Shown here in pieces: positions 1 to 9,098 of a stretch of 64,000 nt of DNA. The position numbers and the translations under genes were made by a program. Below the pieces are notes generated by a model. That model made no database searches and was not told where the DNA came from. It saw only the letters and a list, made by a program, of their open reading frames with translations. Source of the DNA: Phormidesmis priestleyi BC1401 (GTDB lineage: Bacteria > Cyanobacteriota > Cyanobacteriia > Leptolyngbyales > Leptolyngbyaceae). Within the stretch, counting starts at the first letter, position 1, and the number at the start of each line of letters is the position of its first letter. The stretch covers positions 1-64,000 of the forward strand of contig NZ_LXYR01000014.1 in the NCBI RefSeq assembly GCF_001650195.1, given 5' to 3'.

Positions 1-123
1 TCAAGCAAAGTTTATCGAAGAACTCTTTGGAATTAGCGCTTAACGGAACGCGAACGAGATACTTCGTTTGTCACTAAAAAGTATTTGCGACACAACCATC
101 GATCGCGCGTTGACCCGACAGCC

Positions 124-150
124 TAGAGACGTTCCATCGAAACGTCTCTA
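124..150. repeat. GAGACGTT dispersed palindrome
   Basis: Ten-base arms TAGAGACGTT and AACGTCTCTA flank a 7-nt loop. Related copies occur near 4768-4888 and 16244-16273. This is a dispersed intergenic palindrome of the type common in filamentous cyanobacteria. The function is unknown. Confidence 0.8.
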
Positions 151-234
151 CCTAATTTTGCGATGACCCACGATCGGGCGCATTCAAAAACAAAATTGGG
201 ATTGGTGAAGAGCGATCGCGGATTTTTCTAAAAA

Positions 235-321
235 GCATCCGGGTTTGTCCCTCATTTTGGGAATAAAGGAATGGTAGATGCACCCTGATTATTCACCCCG
301 GCTTCACGGCTGGGGTTTTTT
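235..321 (+). ncRNA. Candidate small RNA unit, copy 1 (copies at +132 and +264)
   Basis: The predicted transcript folds into a 5' element (GCATC at 235-239 with GATGC at 277-281, enclosing TCCC at 248-251 with GGGA at 259-262) followed by an intrinsic terminator at 296-321. The terminator has a CCCCGGC arm, a short loop, a GGCTGGGG arm and six T. The same structure recurs at 367-453 and 499-585. No clear -35/-10 pair was recognised, so the 5' end and the strand of transcription are inferred from the terminator's T-run. Confidence 0.45.
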
Positions 322-328
322 GTTTTAA
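278..328 (+). CDS. Putative 16-aa peptide MHPDYSPRLHGWGFLF, copy 1
   Basis: An ATG at 278 lies 7 nt after AAGGA (266-270), good Shine-Dalgarno spacing, and opens 16 codons ending in TAA at 326-328. The terminator hairpin lies inside the reading frame, so a translating ribosome would melt it, as in leader-peptide attenuators. Identical copies lie at 410-460 and 542-592. It may be fortuitous: with identical copies there is no substitution pattern to judge coding potential. No matching family is known to me. Confidence 0.3.
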   Translation: MHPDYSPRLHGWGFLF

Positions 329-409
329 AGGCAGAGTCTTAGCGCGATCGCGGATTTTTCTAAAAAGCATCCGGGTTTGTCCCTCATTTTGGGAATAAAG
401 GAATGGTAG

Positions 410-460
410 ATGCACCCTGATTATTCACCCCGGCTTCACGGCTGGGGTTTTTTGTTTTAA
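410..460 (+). CDS. Putative 16-aa peptide, copy 2
   Basis: Same sequence, Shine-Dalgarno-like motif and internal hairpin as the copy at 278-328, displaced by exactly 132 bp. Confidence 0.3.
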   Translation: MHPDYSPRLHGWGFLF

Positions 461-541
461 AGGCAGAGTCTTAGCGCGATCGCGGATTTTTCTAAAAAGC
501 ATCCGGGTTTGTCCCTCATTTTGGGAATAAAGGAATGGTAG

Positions 542-592
542 ATGCACCCTGATTATTCACCCCGGCTTCACGGCTGGGGTTTTTTGTTTTAA
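542..592 (+). CDS. Putative 16-aa peptide, copy 3
   Basis: Third identical copy. The repeat unit breaks off five bases after its stop codon, ten bases before the end of the convergent gene at 603. Confidence 0.3.
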   Translation: MHPDYSPRLHGWGFLF

Positions 593-602
593 AGGCACTT
601 GC

Positions 603-1205
603 CTATCGCATTGCGCCCATCGTGGTTTTCCATGCCAACTCTCGACAGAGCACGATAAGAGCGCGTTCTTCGGCATCTCGGAAGAGTTTTGACTCAATCA
701 ATTCTTGCAAAATCTGGTGAGTAAGCTGAGTTGAAAACGTGCCGCCACAGTGCAGAAGGTGACTGTAATAGCAGAACTGCGATCGGCGCTCCTGATTCAA
801 ATGAAACTGGTGAACTTCTGCGGATGTCATGGTTGACACAGGCGTATTGACCGGAACCACCACTCGCGGAATGCCCTGCACTCCATAGAATTCGCCATTG
901 TGTTGGTCTAAACAGCCAACAAGAACGGTCCACAACAAAGTGCGAGTCTCGTTGATCAAATCTGGCGTGAAAAGCGGATCGGGTTCGCTCGATAGGCGAG
1001 GACCCATATTCATAAACATTGGGTTGAGCAATTGCGAATTGTAGACAATGCCGATCGCCCAATGACGTTCTTCGGTTTCGAGCTTAACGAAGGTGCCGAA
1101 CCCATAGTCATCGGCTTTAGGGGCATCGATAAAATCCATCTCGTCATCCAACTGCACCACATAATCACAGTGGGAATTTGATTTGACTACTTTACCCAAT
1201 CGCAT
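603..1205 (-). CDS. Conserved cyanobacterial protein, possible HAS-barrel domain
   Basis: This encodes 200 aa starting MRLGKVVKSN. That start is chosen because AGAGGAA lies about 6 nt upstream of its ATG; the frame continues seven codons further to another ATG with a weaker context. The N-terminal 60 residues (lysine/valine strands, then FGTFVKLE and WAIGIVYNSQLLNP) look like the small beta-barrel seen at the N-terminus of HerA-type ATPases, but no P-loop follows, so it would be a stand-alone barrel plus a helical C-terminal half. The HAS-barrel assignment is from memory of cyanobacterial annotations and is not certain. No signal peptide or membrane segment is seen. It is convergent with the 132-bp repeat array. 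Confidence 0.7.
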   Translation of the reverse strand: MRLGKVVKSNSHCDYVVQLDDEMDFIDAPKADDYGFGTFVKLETEERHWAIGIVYNSQLLNPMFMNMGPRLSSEPDPLFTPDLINETRTLLWTVLVGCLDQHNGEFYGVQGIPRVVVPVNTPVSTMTSAEVHQFHLNQERRSQFCYYSHLLHCGGTFSTQLTHQILQELIESKLFRDAEERALIVLCRELAWKTTMGAMR

Positions 1206-1415
1206 AGTGGTTCCTCTCGCATTCACTGGAATTGTACAGTGGTAAGAGTTTTTGTACTACAAAATCTAATCATTGCTGCGTTGGAGTTTGTTGGAGAGCA
1301 ATTTTGTTCTTTGGGCTTTCGATCGTCATTAATCCCTGACTAAGTGCCTCGAACCCCTTAACTTGTGCGGTAGAATCTAGGCTCAAGGATTCTGTATAAG
1401 TCACGACAAAACGCC

Positions 1416-2819
1416 ATGAGTAAAGGGACGCTGTTTGATAAGGTTTGGGACGCGCACACTGTGAGCACTCTTCCATCGGGTCAGACCCAGCTTTTTATTG
1501 GGCTGCATCTGATTCACGAAGTCACCAGCCCTCAAGCGTTTGCGATGCTGAGAGAACGTGGACTTAAAGTGTCGTTTTCAGAACGGACGATCGCCACCGT
1601 TGATCACATCGTCCCAACTGAAGATCAGTCGCGTCCCTATGCTGACTCGCTGGCAGAAGAAATGATGCAAGCCTTAGAAAAGAACTGTCAAGAGAATGAC
1701 ATCACGTTCTACAACGTCGGGTCGGGCAGTCAGGGAATTGTGCACGTCATTGCCCCCGAACAGGGATTCACTCAGCCCGGAATGACGATCGCCTGTGGAG
1801 ACAGCCACACGTCAACTCATGGCGCGTTTGGCGCGATCGCGTTTGGCATCGGCACCAGTCAAGTTCGAGATGTGCTTGCGTCGCAAACGCTCTCGCTCTC
1901 GAAGCTCAAAGTTCGCAAAATCGAGGTCAACGGTGCTTTAAAGCCCGGAGTCTACGCCAAGGACGTAATTCTGCACATCATCCGCAAATTAGGCGTGAAG
2001 GGCGGCGTGGGCTACGCTTACGAGTTCGCCGGGACAACATTCCAACAGATGAATATGGAAGAGCGAATGACCGTTTGCAATATGGCGATCGAGGGCGGCG
2101 CTCGCTGTGGATATGTGAACCCCGATCGAGTCACTTATGATTATCTTCAAGGTCGTGATTTTGCTCCTAAAGGCGACGATTGGGACAAAGCGATCGCGTG
2201 GTGGAATAATATCCGCAGTGATGTAGATGCCGTTTACGACGACGCGATCGTGTTTGATGCGGCTGACATTGCTCCGACCATTACTTGGGGCATTACTCCG
2301 GGTCAGGGCATTGCCGTTGATGAGTTTGTTCCTATGCAGGATGGCATCGCAGACGATGAGAGAGCGATCGCTGAAGAAGCGTATCTCTATATGGATTTAG
2401 CTCCGGGTCAACCGATCCGAGGCACAAAAGTCGATGTCTGTTTTGTTGGAAGCTGCACCAACGGCAGAATCAGCGATCTGCGAGAAGCTGCGAAGTTTGC
2501 CAAAGGGCGACACGTTGCCAATGGCGTAAAAGCCTTCATCGTCCCCGGCTCCGAGCGGGTGAAGAAACAGGCAGAAGCGGAAGGCTTACACGAAGTTTTC
2601 TTAACCGCAGGCTTTGAATGGCGAGAAGCCGGATGCTCAATGTGTTTGGCGATGAACCCTGATAAGCTGCAAGGTCGGCAGCTCAGTGCGTCTTCGTCAA
2701 ACCGCAACTTTAAAGGTCGTCAAGGCTCATCGTCAGGGCGAACGCTGCTAATGAGTCCAGCGATGGTGGTGGCGGCGGCGGTGACAGGTCAAGTAACCGA
2801 CGTGCGTGAGTTGATCTGA
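1416..2819 (+). CDS. leuC: 3-isopropylmalate dehydratase large subunit LeuC
   Basis: This 467-aa aconitase-family enzyme isomerises 2-isopropylmalate to 3-isopropylmalate in leucine synthesis, in a complex with LeuD. The three cysteines that hold the 4Fe-4S cluster are at 347 (SCTNG), 407 and 410 (GCSMC), at the usual LeuC positions. [20 protein letters not shown] marks the aconitase active-site region. The length is normal and complete. The small subunit gene leuD is not in this window, so the two subunits are unlinked, as in several cyanobacteria. It is transcribed alone, divergently from the gene at 603-1205. A dispersed hairpin repeat follows its stop. Confidence 0.97.
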   Translation: MSKGTLFDKVWDAHTVSTLPSGQTQLFIGLHLIHEVTSPQAFAMLRERGLKVSFSERTIATVDHIVPTEDQSRPYADSLAEEMMQALEKNCQENDITFYNVGSGSQGIVHVIAPEQGFTQPGMTIACGDSHTSTHGAFGAIAFGIGTSQVRDVLASQTLSLSKLKVRKIEVNGALKPGVYAKDVILHIIRKLGVKGGVGYAYEFAGTTFQQMNMEERMTVCNMAIEGGARCGYVNPDRVTYDYLQGRDFAPKGDDWDKAIAWWNNIRSDVDAVYDDAIVFDAADIAPTITWGITPGQGIAVDEFVPMQDGIADDERAIAEEAYLYMDLAPGQPIRGTKVDVCFVGSCTNGRISDLREAAKFAKGRHVANGVKAFIVPGSERVKKQAEAEGLHEVFLTAGFEWREAGCSMCLAMNPDKLQGRQLSASSSNRNFKGRQGSSSGRTLLMSPAMVVAAAVTGQVTDVRELI

Positions 2820-2823
2820 GATC

Positions 2824-2897
2824 AACCCTCACCCTAGCCCTCTCCTCAAGGAGAGGGGACAAGAGTTCCAGCTCCCTTCTCCTTGGGGATGAGGGCA
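2824..2897. repeat. CCCTCACCCTAGCCCTCTCC dispersed hairpin repeat
   Basis: Two imperfect inverted halves, one ending in CTCAAGGAGAGG and one in TTCTCCTTGGGGA, lie between leuC and lipB. It is one of about eight copies of this family in the window (others near 9150, 18430, 22560, 27250, 38220, 39905 and 54240). Here it sits between convergent genes and could help end transcription. Confidence 0.8.
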
Positions 2898-2908
2898 ATT
2901 CATAAACG

Positions 2909-3583
2909 TCAGGCGTTTACGAGCTTGACCCCAAACACTGCTGCGAACGCGATCGCGACCTCATGCCGCATTTCTTCTACCGTGATTGTGGGGACGAACT
3001 GCGCCAAACTGCCCACAGGTTGATCAGAAATGCCGCAGGGCACAATGCGATCGAACCCCTTCAAGTTGGGACAGACGTTTAGCGCGAAGCCGTGCATGGT
3101 GATCCAACGGCTGACCTTGATGCCGATCGCCGCCACTTTTTGCCCCTCAACCCAAACGCCCGTTAGACCGGGAATGCGCGTTCCTTCCAATCCGTAAACG
3201 CCGACAGCTCGAATGATCACGTCTTCTAACTGCCGCAGATACCAATGCAGATCTTTGCAGTAGTCATTTAAGTTGAGAATTGGGTAGCCGACCAGTTGAC
3301 CGGGGCAATGATAAGTCACTTCGCCCCCGCGCTCAATGCGGTGTAGTTCATACTCACGTCGGGTCGGGTCAAACTTAAGAAATTCTGTCGTTGCCCCCTG
3401 TCCTAATGTGTAGACAGGCGGATGTTCTAACAAAATCAGAACGTCTTTTAGAGCGGGATTGAGCTTACGATCGCTGACTAAACGCTTCTGCCATTCCCAG
3501 GCTTCTAGATAAGGCATCAAGCCCCGGTTTTCGAGCAAGCAGCAGCGCGTAGAAGCAAAATCAGAAGATGCGGAGTTGTTCAC
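2909..3583 (-). CDS. lipB: Octanoyltransferase LipB
   Basis: This 224-aa enzyme moves octanoyl groups from acyl-carrier protein to lipoyl domains, the first step of protein lipoylation. Family motifs are intact: [46 protein letters not shown], and the PCGI segment carrying the catalytic cysteine, with the AIGIK lysine. The first ~20 residues are a variable extension. A substrate encoded in this window is GcvH (61569-61952). The start at 3583 is the only good ATG. The gene stands alone, divergent from hpf. Confidence 0.95.
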   Translation of the reverse strand: MNNSASSDFASTRCCLLENRGLMPYLEAWEWQKRLVSDRKLNPALKDVLILLEHPPVYTLGQGATTEFLKFDPTRREYELHRIERGGEVTYHCPGQLVGYPILNLNDYCKDLHWYLRQLEDVIIRAVGVYGLEGTRIPGLTGVWVEGQKVAAIGIKVSRWITMHGFALNVCPNLKGFDRIVPCGISDQPVGSLAQFVPTITVEEMRHEVAIAFAAVFGVKLVNA

Positions 3584-3817
3584 AAATCGCGGTCAACCTT
3601 GCAAACAAACAGAATAAACATTGAGTTATTAGCCCGTTTTCTAGCTTGCGTTAGAGAGTTGCAAAAATCAAGTGGGAAGCACCGTAATTTTGGGATAAAT
3701 CTGATCAGATTTAGTCAAGAATTATCAAGGGATGCAAAACATCTTGAAGACGAGTGTTTGCCCGAATACAAAGTGTTAATGTGAATCCATCACCCAAATC
3801 TTCAGGGGAGTAGCTTT

Positions 3818-4468
3818 ATGAAGCTTGTCATTCACGGCAAAAACATCGAGATCACTGATGCGATTCGTGAGTATGTCAATCAAAAAATTGAGAAGGCGGT
3901 TAACCACTTTCAGACGCTTACCACTCAAGTAGATGTGCACTTGTCGGTCGCTCGTAACCCCCGCATCAATCCTCAACAAATCGCTGAGGTCACGATTTAT
4001 GCCAATGGTTCAGTCGTTAGAGCTGAGGAGGGCAGCGACAGCCTCTACGCTAGCATTGACCTAGTTGCTGACAAGATTGCTCGCCAGCTCCGCAAATATA
4101 AAGAGAAGCGCTCTGACAAACGCTACGAGGACACCCTCAAGCTTGAAGAACCCCTCAGCGAAACGCTTGTCGTGTCAGAATTGGCGCTCGATCGCACTCC
4201 CGAACTCCCCGCCACAGTTGTGCGAACCAAATATTTCGCGATGCCGCCGATGACAGTTGAAGACGCGATGGAACAGCTAGAACTCGTTGACCACGATTTT
4301 TATATGTTTCGCAATGCTGAAACGGGTGAGATCAACGTGATCTACGATCGTAACCACGGAGGTTATGGGGTGATTCAACCTCGCAGCAATAACGGTCACA
4401 CTCACTCCAACAGCAAAAACGGCAAAGCTAATCATTCTGCTTCAGAGCGAAAAAGCTCTGCGGTTTAG
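3818..4468 (+). CDS. hpf: Long ribosome hibernation promoting factor (LrtA type)
   Basis: This 216-aa protein has the N-terminal ribosome-binding domain (about 1-100: [20 protein letters not shown] through a basic helix [14 protein letters not shown]), a linker, and the C-terminal dimerisation domain (about 140-195: [39 protein letters not shown]). The long form joins two 70S ribosomes into inactive 100S dimers in the dark or in stationary phase. A strong AGGGGAG lies before the ATG. The ~230-nt leader upstream (3584-3817) fits the long 5' leader known for cyanobacterial lrtA; this regulation is known for the family, not shown here. Confidence 0.95.
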   Translation: MKLVIHGKNIEITDAIREYVNQKIEKAVNHFQTLTTQVDVHLSVARNPRINPQQIAEVTIYANGSVVRAEEGSDSLYASIDLVADKIARQLRKYKEKRSDKRYEDTLKLEEPLSETLVVSELALDRTPELPATVVRTKYFAMPPMTVEDAMEQLELVDHDFYMFRNAETGEINVIYDRNHGGYGVIQPRSNNGHTHSNSKNGKANHSASERKSSAV

Positions 4469-4513
4469 CGAGAGAGTCGGGGCGAGTGATGGAGTGAGAA
4501 AGACGATGACGTG

Positions 4514-4702
4514 ATGGTGCTATTGCCTCAGGCTGAGATGCAAAATCTGATTGCGAAGCTACGATCGCTGTCCGTGGGCGTGGGTTATTTTCATTGGCAA
4601 GACGATCATCTGCAAGAAGTGCCTGATAAATTAGCGGAACAAGTTTTACACTTAACCGCTAACAGCAACGCGAATGGAAGTCACACCAGTAAATCACAGT
4701 AA
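4514..4702 (+). CDS. Small hypothetical protein downstream of hpf
   Basis: This 62-aa frame begins 45 bp after hpf on the same strand, with overlapping GTG and ATG starts (4511, 4514). The sequence is helix-prone (MQNLIAKLRSL, DKLAEQVLHL) with no signal peptide, membrane segment or known motif. Its end runs into the GAGACGTT repeat region. I do not recognise it, and it may be an unselected frame. Confidence 0.35.
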   Translation: MVLLPQAEMQNLIAKLRSLSVGVGYFHWQDDHLQEVPDKLAEQVLHLTANSNANGSHTSKSQ

Positions 4703-4754
4703 TTCTCACCTGCATTTGATTCCAGAATTATCCGTGAACCCGATCGAGGATGGA

Positions 4755-4890
4755 TTCACCCGATACCGTAGAGACGTTTCGGTGGAACATCTCCCTAACG
4801 ATTTTGCCACGACTACACATTTACCCGATGCCATAGAGACGTTACGGTTACCCGATGCCACAGAGACGTTCCACCGAAACGTCTCTACCC
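4755..4890. repeat. Clustered GAGACGTT palindromes, three successive copies
   Basis: The block ACCCGATRCCRYAGAGACGTT occurs three times (about 4759-4779, 4823-4843 and 4851-4870). The last copy is completed into a near-perfect palindrome ending AACGTCTCTAC at 4888. The first carries GATTCACCCGATACCG on its left, which reappears in reverse complement beside the copy at 16244-16290. Short reading frames crossing this block look spurious. Confidence 0.8.
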
Positions 4891-4905
4891 GATATTGCAA
4901 TGACC

Positions 4906-6009
4906 TTAGATGCTCTTGGGATCTATTTTTCTCATGGCTACCGTGCGATTTTGTAGAGCGATCGCGTCGTCTGGTTTTAGGGCTAACACCTTGTCATAGC
5001 TGTCAACGGCTTCTGCAAATCGTTTGAGGCTTACTAAGAGACTGCCTCGATTATTCCAGCCGCGAAAATCGTTCGGCTTAAGTGCCAAAGCGCGATCGTA
5101 ACTGGCGATCGCGTCTTCTAACCGATTCAGCGTTTTGAGAACGACTCCCCGGTTATACCAGGCTTCATAATAGTCGGCGTTGAGATGCACTGCTTGATCA
5201 AACTGAGCGAGTGCATCTTCATAGTCACCGAGTTTCATGCACGAGCAAGCCTGGTTATACCAGGTGACCGCGTGATCTGGCTGCAAGTTCAGCACTTTTT
5301 GATAGCTCTCGATCGCGGCTTCGTGCCGATTGAGTTGTTTGAACGCGATGCCTCGATAAAACCAAGAATCTGCATCGTCTTCCTCGATCGCCAGAGCTTT
5401 CTCGTAGCTAGCAATGGCTGCTTCATAATCTCCCAAACACAATAGCGCATTGCCTCGATTGATCAGCGCGTCTTGATAATCGGGGCGTATCTCTAGGGAT
5501 CGATTGAAGTGAGTCACCGCCCCTTCATAGCGATGGGTGACATAGAGCGTCACGCCCTGCATACACCAGGCATCTGCAAAAGTGGGCATCTGCTCTAGTG
5601 CTTTGCCAAACTGAGAAACCGCCTCGTCGTAGCGTTTGAGCGCAAACAGCGTCAAGCCTTGACTGTAGTAAGCGTGAGGATAATCAGATTTCAGGGTTAC
5701 TAACTGATTAAAGCTGGCGATCGCCGTCTCAAAATCTCTAGCGACATACGCTGCCCAACCTCTGCTGTATTGAAGATCAGGCGAATTGGGATAATAGACG
5801 ATCGCACGCTCAAAGCAGGATATTGCGGCTTCGTGCTGCCCCAAGCTAATTAAGACGCTGCCTTTTTCGCTGAGAGCATCATAAAAATCGGGTTTGCGAG
5901 AAATTGCTTGGTCAAAGTAGCCGATCGCAGAGGCATAATCTCCGACCTGGCTAAAGTTTAATCCTTCTTGAAAAAGGCTTTCAGCAGTGGCGTGTTCGGT
6001 CTGCATCAT
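4906..6009 (-). CDS. Tetratricopeptide-repeat protein
   Basis: The 367-aa protein is almost entirely TPR units of 34 residues, about ten in a row. Each shows the usual W/Y...G...Y..A...F..A....P pattern (AIGYFDQAISRKPDFYDAL, AIASYEKALAIEEDDADSW, AIASYDRALALKPNDFRGW). There is no signal peptide, membrane helix or catalytic domain, so it is likely a cytoplasmic protein-binding scaffold. Partner unknown. It lies 114 bp downstream of the efflux operon on the same strand, but nothing else ties it to that operon. Confidence 0.9.
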   Translation of the reverse strand: MMQTEHATAESLFQEGLNFSQVGDYASAIGYFDQAISRKPDFYDALSEKGSVLISLGQHEAAISCFERAIVYYPNSPDLQYSRGWAAYVARDFETAIASFNQLVTLKSDYPHAYYSQGLTLFALKRYDEAVSQFGKALEQMPTFADAWCMQGVTLYVTHRYEGAVTHFNRSLEIRPDYQDALINRGNALLCLGDYEAAIASYEKALAIEEDDADSWFYRGIAFKQLNRHEAAIESYQKVLNLQPDHAVTWYNQACSCMKLGDYEDALAQFDQAVHLNADYYEAWYNRGVVLKTLNRLEDAIASYDRALALKPNDFRGWNNRGSLLVSLKRFAEAVDSYDKVLALKPDDAIALQNRTVAMRKIDPKSI

Positions 6010-6123
6010 AGAGCGTCGATCGGGTCTCCCGTCAGTAGAAATCTGGGTATGAGTGCTTTAAATAAAGTACCCGGATCGGTCTTGACGATTGATATCTATT
6101 CGATTTGGCAAACTTCTGGGAGT

Positions 6124-7701
6124 TTAATGCACAGGTGCCCCGCCCGTTGGCTTGACTTTCTTGAGAAAGAGAACTGCAATGCCACTCACCAGCAAAGCAC
6201 ACGCAATGAAATAAAAGCAGTCATTAAATGCCATCACCGATGCCTCGCGACGAACTGTGCTGGCAATCGCTGCGATCGCCTGGTTTTTAGCCGTTGCCAA
6301 GTCAGATCCCCGGCTGACAAAAAACTGCGTGTAGCGATTGATCGCTTCTTGAGTCGCAGGGCTGAAGACAGAGACGGCTTCTCCGAGACGGTTGGAATGA
6401 AATTGTTCTCGATTGGTGAGTAGTGTGGCGATCGTCGCGATGCCAAACGAGCCGCCCAAATTTCGCATCATGTTAAATAAACCAGATGCAGATCCGGCTT
6501 GAGAAGGCGGCAAGCCTGCTGTGGCGATCGAGGAAATCGGCACCATAATTAACGGTTGCCCCGCCGCCCGAACCAACTGCGACCAGCGTAATTGGTCGAT
6601 TCCAGATAGGTTAGTCAACTCGGAGTTCATAAAGCAGCTAGCGGCAAATAGACTGATCCCAATGCCGATCAAGATTCGCACATCAATGCGCTGCATTAAT
6701 TTGGGTACGAAGGGAATAATAAACAGTTGCGGAAAGCCAACCCACATCAAGACTTCACCGATCTGCATCGCGCTATAGTCCTGAATTTGACCCAAATAGA
6801 GGGGCAGAATATAGACTGATCCATAGAGTCCTAAACCCAACGACACGTTAATGACGCTGGCTAAACCAAAATTGCGTCCTTTGAGCAGTCGCAGATTGAT
6901 AAACGGTTTTTTGCGCCTTAACTCAATCCAAAAAAAGATTGCTAGAAAAATAGATGACACGATAGCTAACTGGGCAATCAGATTTGAGCTAAACCAGTCT
7001 TTACGGCTGCCCTCTTCGAGCACGACTTGCAGAGAACCTAGCCCGATCGCCATCGCTGCAATTCCGCCCCAGTCTCCTTGTTTGAGCAGATTTAACTGCA
7101 TCGGACGAGCATCGATCGCATACCAAACTGCCGCGACTAGCAAAGCGCCTGGAACGATGTTTAGATAGAAGACATAATGCCAGCTAAAGTTTTCGGTTAA
7201 CCAACCGCCGAATGTCGGACCAATTGAAGGCGCAAACGTAGCTGTGATTGCAAATAGTGCCATTCCGATCGACTGTTTAGAGGGCGGCAATGTTGTCAAC
7301 AATATCGTAAACGCCATTGGAATTAAGACACCCCCCGTAAATCCCTGCAATGCCCGAAACACAATCATCGATGGTAGATTCCAGGCTGATGCACAGCACA
7401 CTGAGAAGAACACAAACAGGATTGCATTGACCAACAGATAGCGACGGGTTGAAAACACTTGAGAGAGCCAACCCGTTAACGGAATGACCACAATTTCAGC
7501 AACCAGGTAAGAAGTCGAGATCCACGAGCCTTCTTCGAGTGTTGCACCTAGAGCTGCCTGAATGTCGCGCAGAGAGGAATTGGTGATTTGAATATCCAAC
7601 ACTGCCATAAACGCACCCAGAACCGTACCAAGTACCCCAATCCAGGTTTTAAGAGAGACACGATCGGAGCTAGGTTGAGACATTGCAGAAGAACTGGTCA
7701 C
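6124..7701 (-). CDS. DHA2-family (EmrB/QacA-like) drug efflux MFS transporter
   Basis: This 525-aa inner-membrane proton antiporter has about 14 predicted helices. Family signatures are visible: FMAVLDIQITNSSLRDIQ in helix 1, STSYLVAEIVVIPLTGWL, RALQGFTGGVLIPMAF and the antiporter motif GPTFGGWLTENFSWHYVFYL. The start is GTG at 7701, preceded by AGGAGG with 5-nt spacing; the ATG six codons later lacks such a site. It follows the MFS gene at 7714-8991 by 12 bp and the HlyD gene upstream, so adaptor and pump probably form an EmrAB-like tripartite exporter with an outer-membrane channel encoded elsewhere. The exported substrate cannot be read from sequence. Confidence 0.93.
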   Translation of the reverse strand: MTSSSAMSQPSSDRVSLKTWIGVLGTVLGAFMAVLDIQITNSSLRDIQAALGATLEEGSWISTSYLVAEIVVIPLTGWLSQVFSTRRYLLVNAILFVFFSVCCASAWNLPSMIVFRALQGFTGGVLIPMAFTILLTTLPPSKQSIGMALFAITATFAPSIGPTFGGWLTENFSWHYVFYLNIVPGALLVAAVWYAIDARPMQLNLLKQGDWGGIAAMAIGLGSLQVVLEEGSRKDWFSSNLIAQLAIVSSIFLAIFFWIELRRKKPFINLRLLKGRNFGLASVINVSLGLGLYGSVYILPLYLGQIQDYSAMQIGEVLMWVGFPQLFIIPFVPKLMQRIDVRILIGIGISLFAASCFMNSELTNLSGIDQLRWSQLVRAAGQPLIMVPISSIATAGLPPSQAGSASGLFNMMRNLGGSFGIATIATLLTNREQFHSNRLGEAVSVFSPATQEAINRYTQFFVSRGSDLATAKNQAIAAIASTVRREASVMAFNDCFYFIACALLVSGIAVLFLKKVKPTGGAPVH

Positions 7702-7713
7702 AAAAACCTCCTG

Positions 7714-8991
7714 TTAGTGATGCTCGGTTAATAAGCCCATGCGATCGTAGATGGGCAAAACAATCTCGCGCAGTGATGGAAACTGGCGAGAGAAGTAGAT
7801 CGAAGCCGCAATGCAAATCACTCCACTAATCACGAGCGTATAAGGGGCACCAATACGACTCGCGAGACTTCCAGCAAACAAATTGCCAAACGTCGCCATG
7901 CTGATAAACGCGATCGTAAATAAACTCAAGACTCGTCCTCGCTTATCTTCTTCGACGATTGTTTGCAAAATCGTGTTGCTCGAAGTCGATTGCAAAATCA
8001 AGCTGCCTCCCAGCACAAACATGGCAATCAGAGACAGCCAGAGAACTTTAGAAAGCGCAAAGACAATCAGGGCGGCTCCAAAGACACTAGGAGCGATCGC
8101 GATAATTCTGCCTAGCCCCACGATCGTGCTGCGCGAACTTAGATAAACGGCACTGATCAATGCCCCTAACCCAGAGGATGCCATTAAAAAGCCCAGCGTT
8201 TGAGGTCCGCCGTGGAGAATATTAGTCGCAAAAATGGGCGCTAAGACGGTGTAGGGCATTCCCACCAGACTTACCAACCCAATCAGCAGCAGAATCGATC
8301 GAATCGGTGGAAACCCAAACGCATAGTCAAAACCCTCTTTGAGTCGATGCAAAATCGTGTCTGACGAGGCGATCGGGTCAATCTTTCGAGGACGGATTCG
8401 CATTGCCAGCAGTCCCGCAATCACCGCAATATAACTCACTCCATCGATCAAAAAGCACGTTGAAGCGCCGACTGATGCAATTACTAATCCCGCGATCGCA
8501 GGTCCAATCAACCGCGCCCCGCTAAACACTGAGGAATTGAGCGCGATCGCGTTACTTAAATTCTCTCGTCGCTCAACTAATTCGACCACAAACGTTTGAC
8601 GGGTCGGCATATCGATCGCATTGACGCAGCCTTGAAAGATGCTCAACACAATGATGTGCCAAATGTGAATCGTACCGCTAAACGCCAATGCTGCCAATAT
8701 CAGAGACTGGATCATTGACAGAATCTGAGTGACAATCAAAATTCGATGGCGATTTAAGCGATCGACTAACACCCCCGCAAATGGACTCAGCAAAAAATTG
8801 GGCAACTGTTGGGCGAATCCCACTACGCCCAGCAGCAGCGCCGAATTTGTCAGGCTATAAACTAGCCAAATCACCGCTGTCTGCGTCATCCAAGTCCCGA
8901 TTAGGGAGATGCCCTGTCCAGCAAAAAACAGACGATAATTTCGAGACGAAAAAGCGCGAAAAACGGGGCTGATCTTCTCCCTGATGTGCAT
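7714..8991 (-). CDS. MFS transporter, MFS_3 (EntS-like) family
   Basis: This is a 425-aa membrane protein with 12 predicted helices. RAFSSRNYRLFFAGQGISLI and TWMTQTAVIWLVYSLTNSAL at the N-terminus and AGVLVDRLNRHRILIVTQ are typical of the DHA3/MFS_3 group, which includes siderophore and macrolide exporters. It is the middle gene of the efflux operon, 258 bp after the HlyD gene (with a repeat between) and 12 bp before the DHA2 pump. Two different MFS pumps with one adaptor is less usual than a single emrAB pair. Confidence 0.9.
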   Translation of the reverse strand: MHIREKISPVFRAFSSRNYRLFFAGQGISLIGTWMTQTAVIWLVYSLTNSALLLGVVGFAQQLPNFLLSPFAGVLVDRLNRHRILIVTQILSMIQSLILAALAFSGTIHIWHIIVLSIFQGCVNAIDMPTRQTFVVELVERRENLSNAIALNSSVFSGARLIGPAIAGLVIASVGASTCFLIDGVSYIAVIAGLLAMRIRPRKIDPIASSDTILHRLKEGFDYAFGFPPIRSILLLIGLVSLVGMPYTVLAPIFATNILHGGPQTLGFLMASSGLGALISAVYLSSRSTIVGLGRIIAIAPSVFGAALIVFALSKVLWLSLIAMFVLGGSLILQSTSSNTILQTIVEEDKRGRVLSLFTIAFISMATFGNLFAGSLASRIGAPYTLVISGVICIAASIYFSRQFPSLREIVLPIYDRMGLLTEHH

Positions 8992-9098
8992 AACGATCGT
9001 GGCTTAGTGATGAATTAAGAGATGCCCTATTATTCAAGACTTTCTCAGAGATAAATACCCCCTGAAGAATGAGACCTTAAACGAGAAAGGATGAATTA

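Larger units (their letters stand above)
212..597. repeat. Three tandem identical 132-bp units (third truncated to 122 bp)
   Basis: Units run 212-343, 344-475 and 476-597, each starting at a GCGATCGC palindrome. I compared them base by base and saw no difference. Each unit contains, in order, a GCATC/GATGC outer pairing with an inner TCCC/GGGA pairing, a purine-rich Shine-Dalgarno-like AAGGA, a 16-codon mini-ORF, and a GC-rich hairpin followed by a T-run. The identity suggests recent amplification or ongoing homogenisation. The layout resembles the tandem-repeat small RNA locus NsiR1 of Nostoc, but I cannot claim sequence homology. Confidence 0.95.

Noticed and set aside
212-597. CRISPR array
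   Set aside because: The whole 132-bp unit is repeated with no unique spacers, and no cas genes are present.
1241-1258. NtcA box before leuC
   Set aside because: GTA and TAC are present but the spacing is ten, not eight.
1270-1476. 68-aa minus-strand frame before leuC
   Set aside because: It overlaps the leuC start region and lacks a start signal or family features.
3599-3784. 61-aa frame between lipB and hpf
   Set aside because: TTG start without Shine-Dalgarno, inside the long hpf leader; no family recognised.
4674-5027. 117-aa frame over the GAGACGTT cluster
   Set aside because: It is made of repeat DNA and runs into the TPR gene on the other strand.
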